A stretch of 39,191 bases of DNA, taken from the NCBI RefSeq assembly GCF_937890665.1, contig NZ_CALADU010000211.1, positions 1 through 39,191 of the forward strand. The letters are read 5' to 3'. The translations under genes and the position numbers were made by a program. Of the stretch, positions 38,810 through 39,191 are shown piece after piece (the stretch's first letter is position 1; each line of letters begins with the position of its first letter). Origin of the DNA: an uncultured Subdoligranulum sp. Its GTDB lineage: Bacteria; Bacillota_A; Clostridia; Oscillospirales; Ruminococcaceae. Below the pieces are notes generated by a model. That model had not been told where the DNA came from. It saw only the letters and a list, made by a program, of their open reading frames with translations, and searched no databases.

Positions 38810-39191
38810 TCACAGCACCAACCGGATGGTGGTGCGGCCCAGACGCAGGGTGTCGTTGTTTTGCAGGCGGTGTTCCCCGCCGATGCGCTCTCCATTGACA
38901 AAAACCGGTGCATCGGGGCTCAGTGTTTGTACCAACAGGGATTCCCCCCGCACACAAAGTACACAATGCTGTCCGTGTACCTTTTCATCGGGCAGACAAA
39001 GATCGCACTGGGCAGGGTCGCTGCCCAACATCAGACTGCTTTCCACCATACCGGCCCAGCGGCTCTCGGCAATAGAGCCTCGCTGTCCCCAGAACATGGT
39101 GACCCAGCGGCGGGGCAAGGTGTCGTTGTCGGCGTTGCCGGCCAGCAGATGTTCGGCCTCTGCCGCCTGCTCGGCAGTACGGTCCCGGCGG
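38810..39191 (-). CDS. FHA domain protein (3' part, continues beyond window)
   Basis: The minus-strand frame is open from 39191 down to the stop at 38810; the start lies off-window. The TTG at 39118 is not a start, since codons upstream are open and contain plausible protein (RRDRTAEQAAEAEHLLAG). The C-terminal ~80 residues form an FHA-like domain: LMLGSDPAQCDLCLPDEKVH, then GQHCVLCVRGESL, and NGERIGGEHRLQNNDTLRLG. First visible gene of the FHA/ABC operon, 27 bases before the zinc-ribbon FHA gene. The N-terminal part, perhaps a kinase, phosphatase or vWA domain, is not visible here. Confidence 0.75.
   Translation of the reverse strand, partial: RRDRTAEQAAEAEHLLAGNADNDTLPRRWVTMFWGQRGSIAESRWAGMVESSLMLGSDPAQCDLCLPDEKVHGQHCVLCVRGESLLVQTLSPDAPVFVNGERIGGEHRLQNNDTLRLGRTTIRLVL

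Noticed and set aside
1..39191. Mobile elements, CRISPR arrays, tRNA or rRNA genes
   Set aside because: I found no transposase, integrase, regularly spaced repeats, cloverleaf with a CCA end, or rRNA-like stretches on either strand.

Overview
The window looks like a chromosomal segment of a fairly GC-rich Clostridia member, most likely Oscillospiraceae/Ruminococcaceae (Gemmiger/Faecalibacterium/Subdoligranulum-like). This is an inference. It rests on a D-alanylation-type operon, strong sigma-A promoters in short AT-rich intergenic gaps, tight Shine-Dalgarno sites, a dockerin-bearing surface protein and Firmicutes-type families (PepV, PfoR-like IIC, YfcC, DUF523, CmpB-like). I see no rRNA, tRNA, IS element, prophage or CRISPR array. 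Genes are densely packed on both strands, and many convergent pairs share strong hairpin terminators.

Layout. 1-1700 (-): 5' part of a large secreted dockerin/FnIII surface protein. 2037-5091: YfcC-type transporter divergent from a PepV-like M20 dipeptidase. 5155-6820 (-): lipoprotein plus low-molecular-weight protein-tyrosine phosphatase. 6961-9400: amino-acid:Na+ symporter divergent from a LysR regulator. 9388-11631 (-): NAD(P)HX epimerase, ECF S component, HAD hydrolase. 11842-12918: ilvE. 13104-17468: dlt-like operon in the order A-C-B-D, with a one-base frameshift near the 3' end of dltA. 17520-17788: an unannotated, well-structured noncoding RNA candidate with its own promoter and terminator. 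17845-20843: PfoR-like PTS IIC, esterase, DJ-1/PfpI protein, methylglyoxal synthase. 21102-22995: cytoplasmic ricin-type lectin with a Lys/Ala tail, and a DEAD-box helicase. 23095-25211 (-): OmpR-type two-component system. 25392-27219: ychF and mtnN. 27271-29084 (-): DUF523, a small helical protein and a degenerate GGDEF-like protein. 29235-32094 (-): malQ preceded by a solute-binding-type lipoprotein. 32225-35064: alaX, trmB, CmpB-like membrane protein. 35117-39191 (-): an FHA-rich cluster (partial FHA protein, zinc-ribbon/FHA protein, double-FHA ABC ATPase, permease, alpha/beta hydrolase) that runs off the window.

How it fits together. Most of the window is housekeeping, uptake and envelope chemistry: amino-acid and peptide use, maltodextrin metabolism, tRNA quality control and cell-surface charge modification. 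The two parts least explained by standard annotation are the structured RNA after the dlt operon and the FHA/ABC cluster at the right edge. The cluster reads as a phospho-threonine-controlled export machine whose cargo is unknown.
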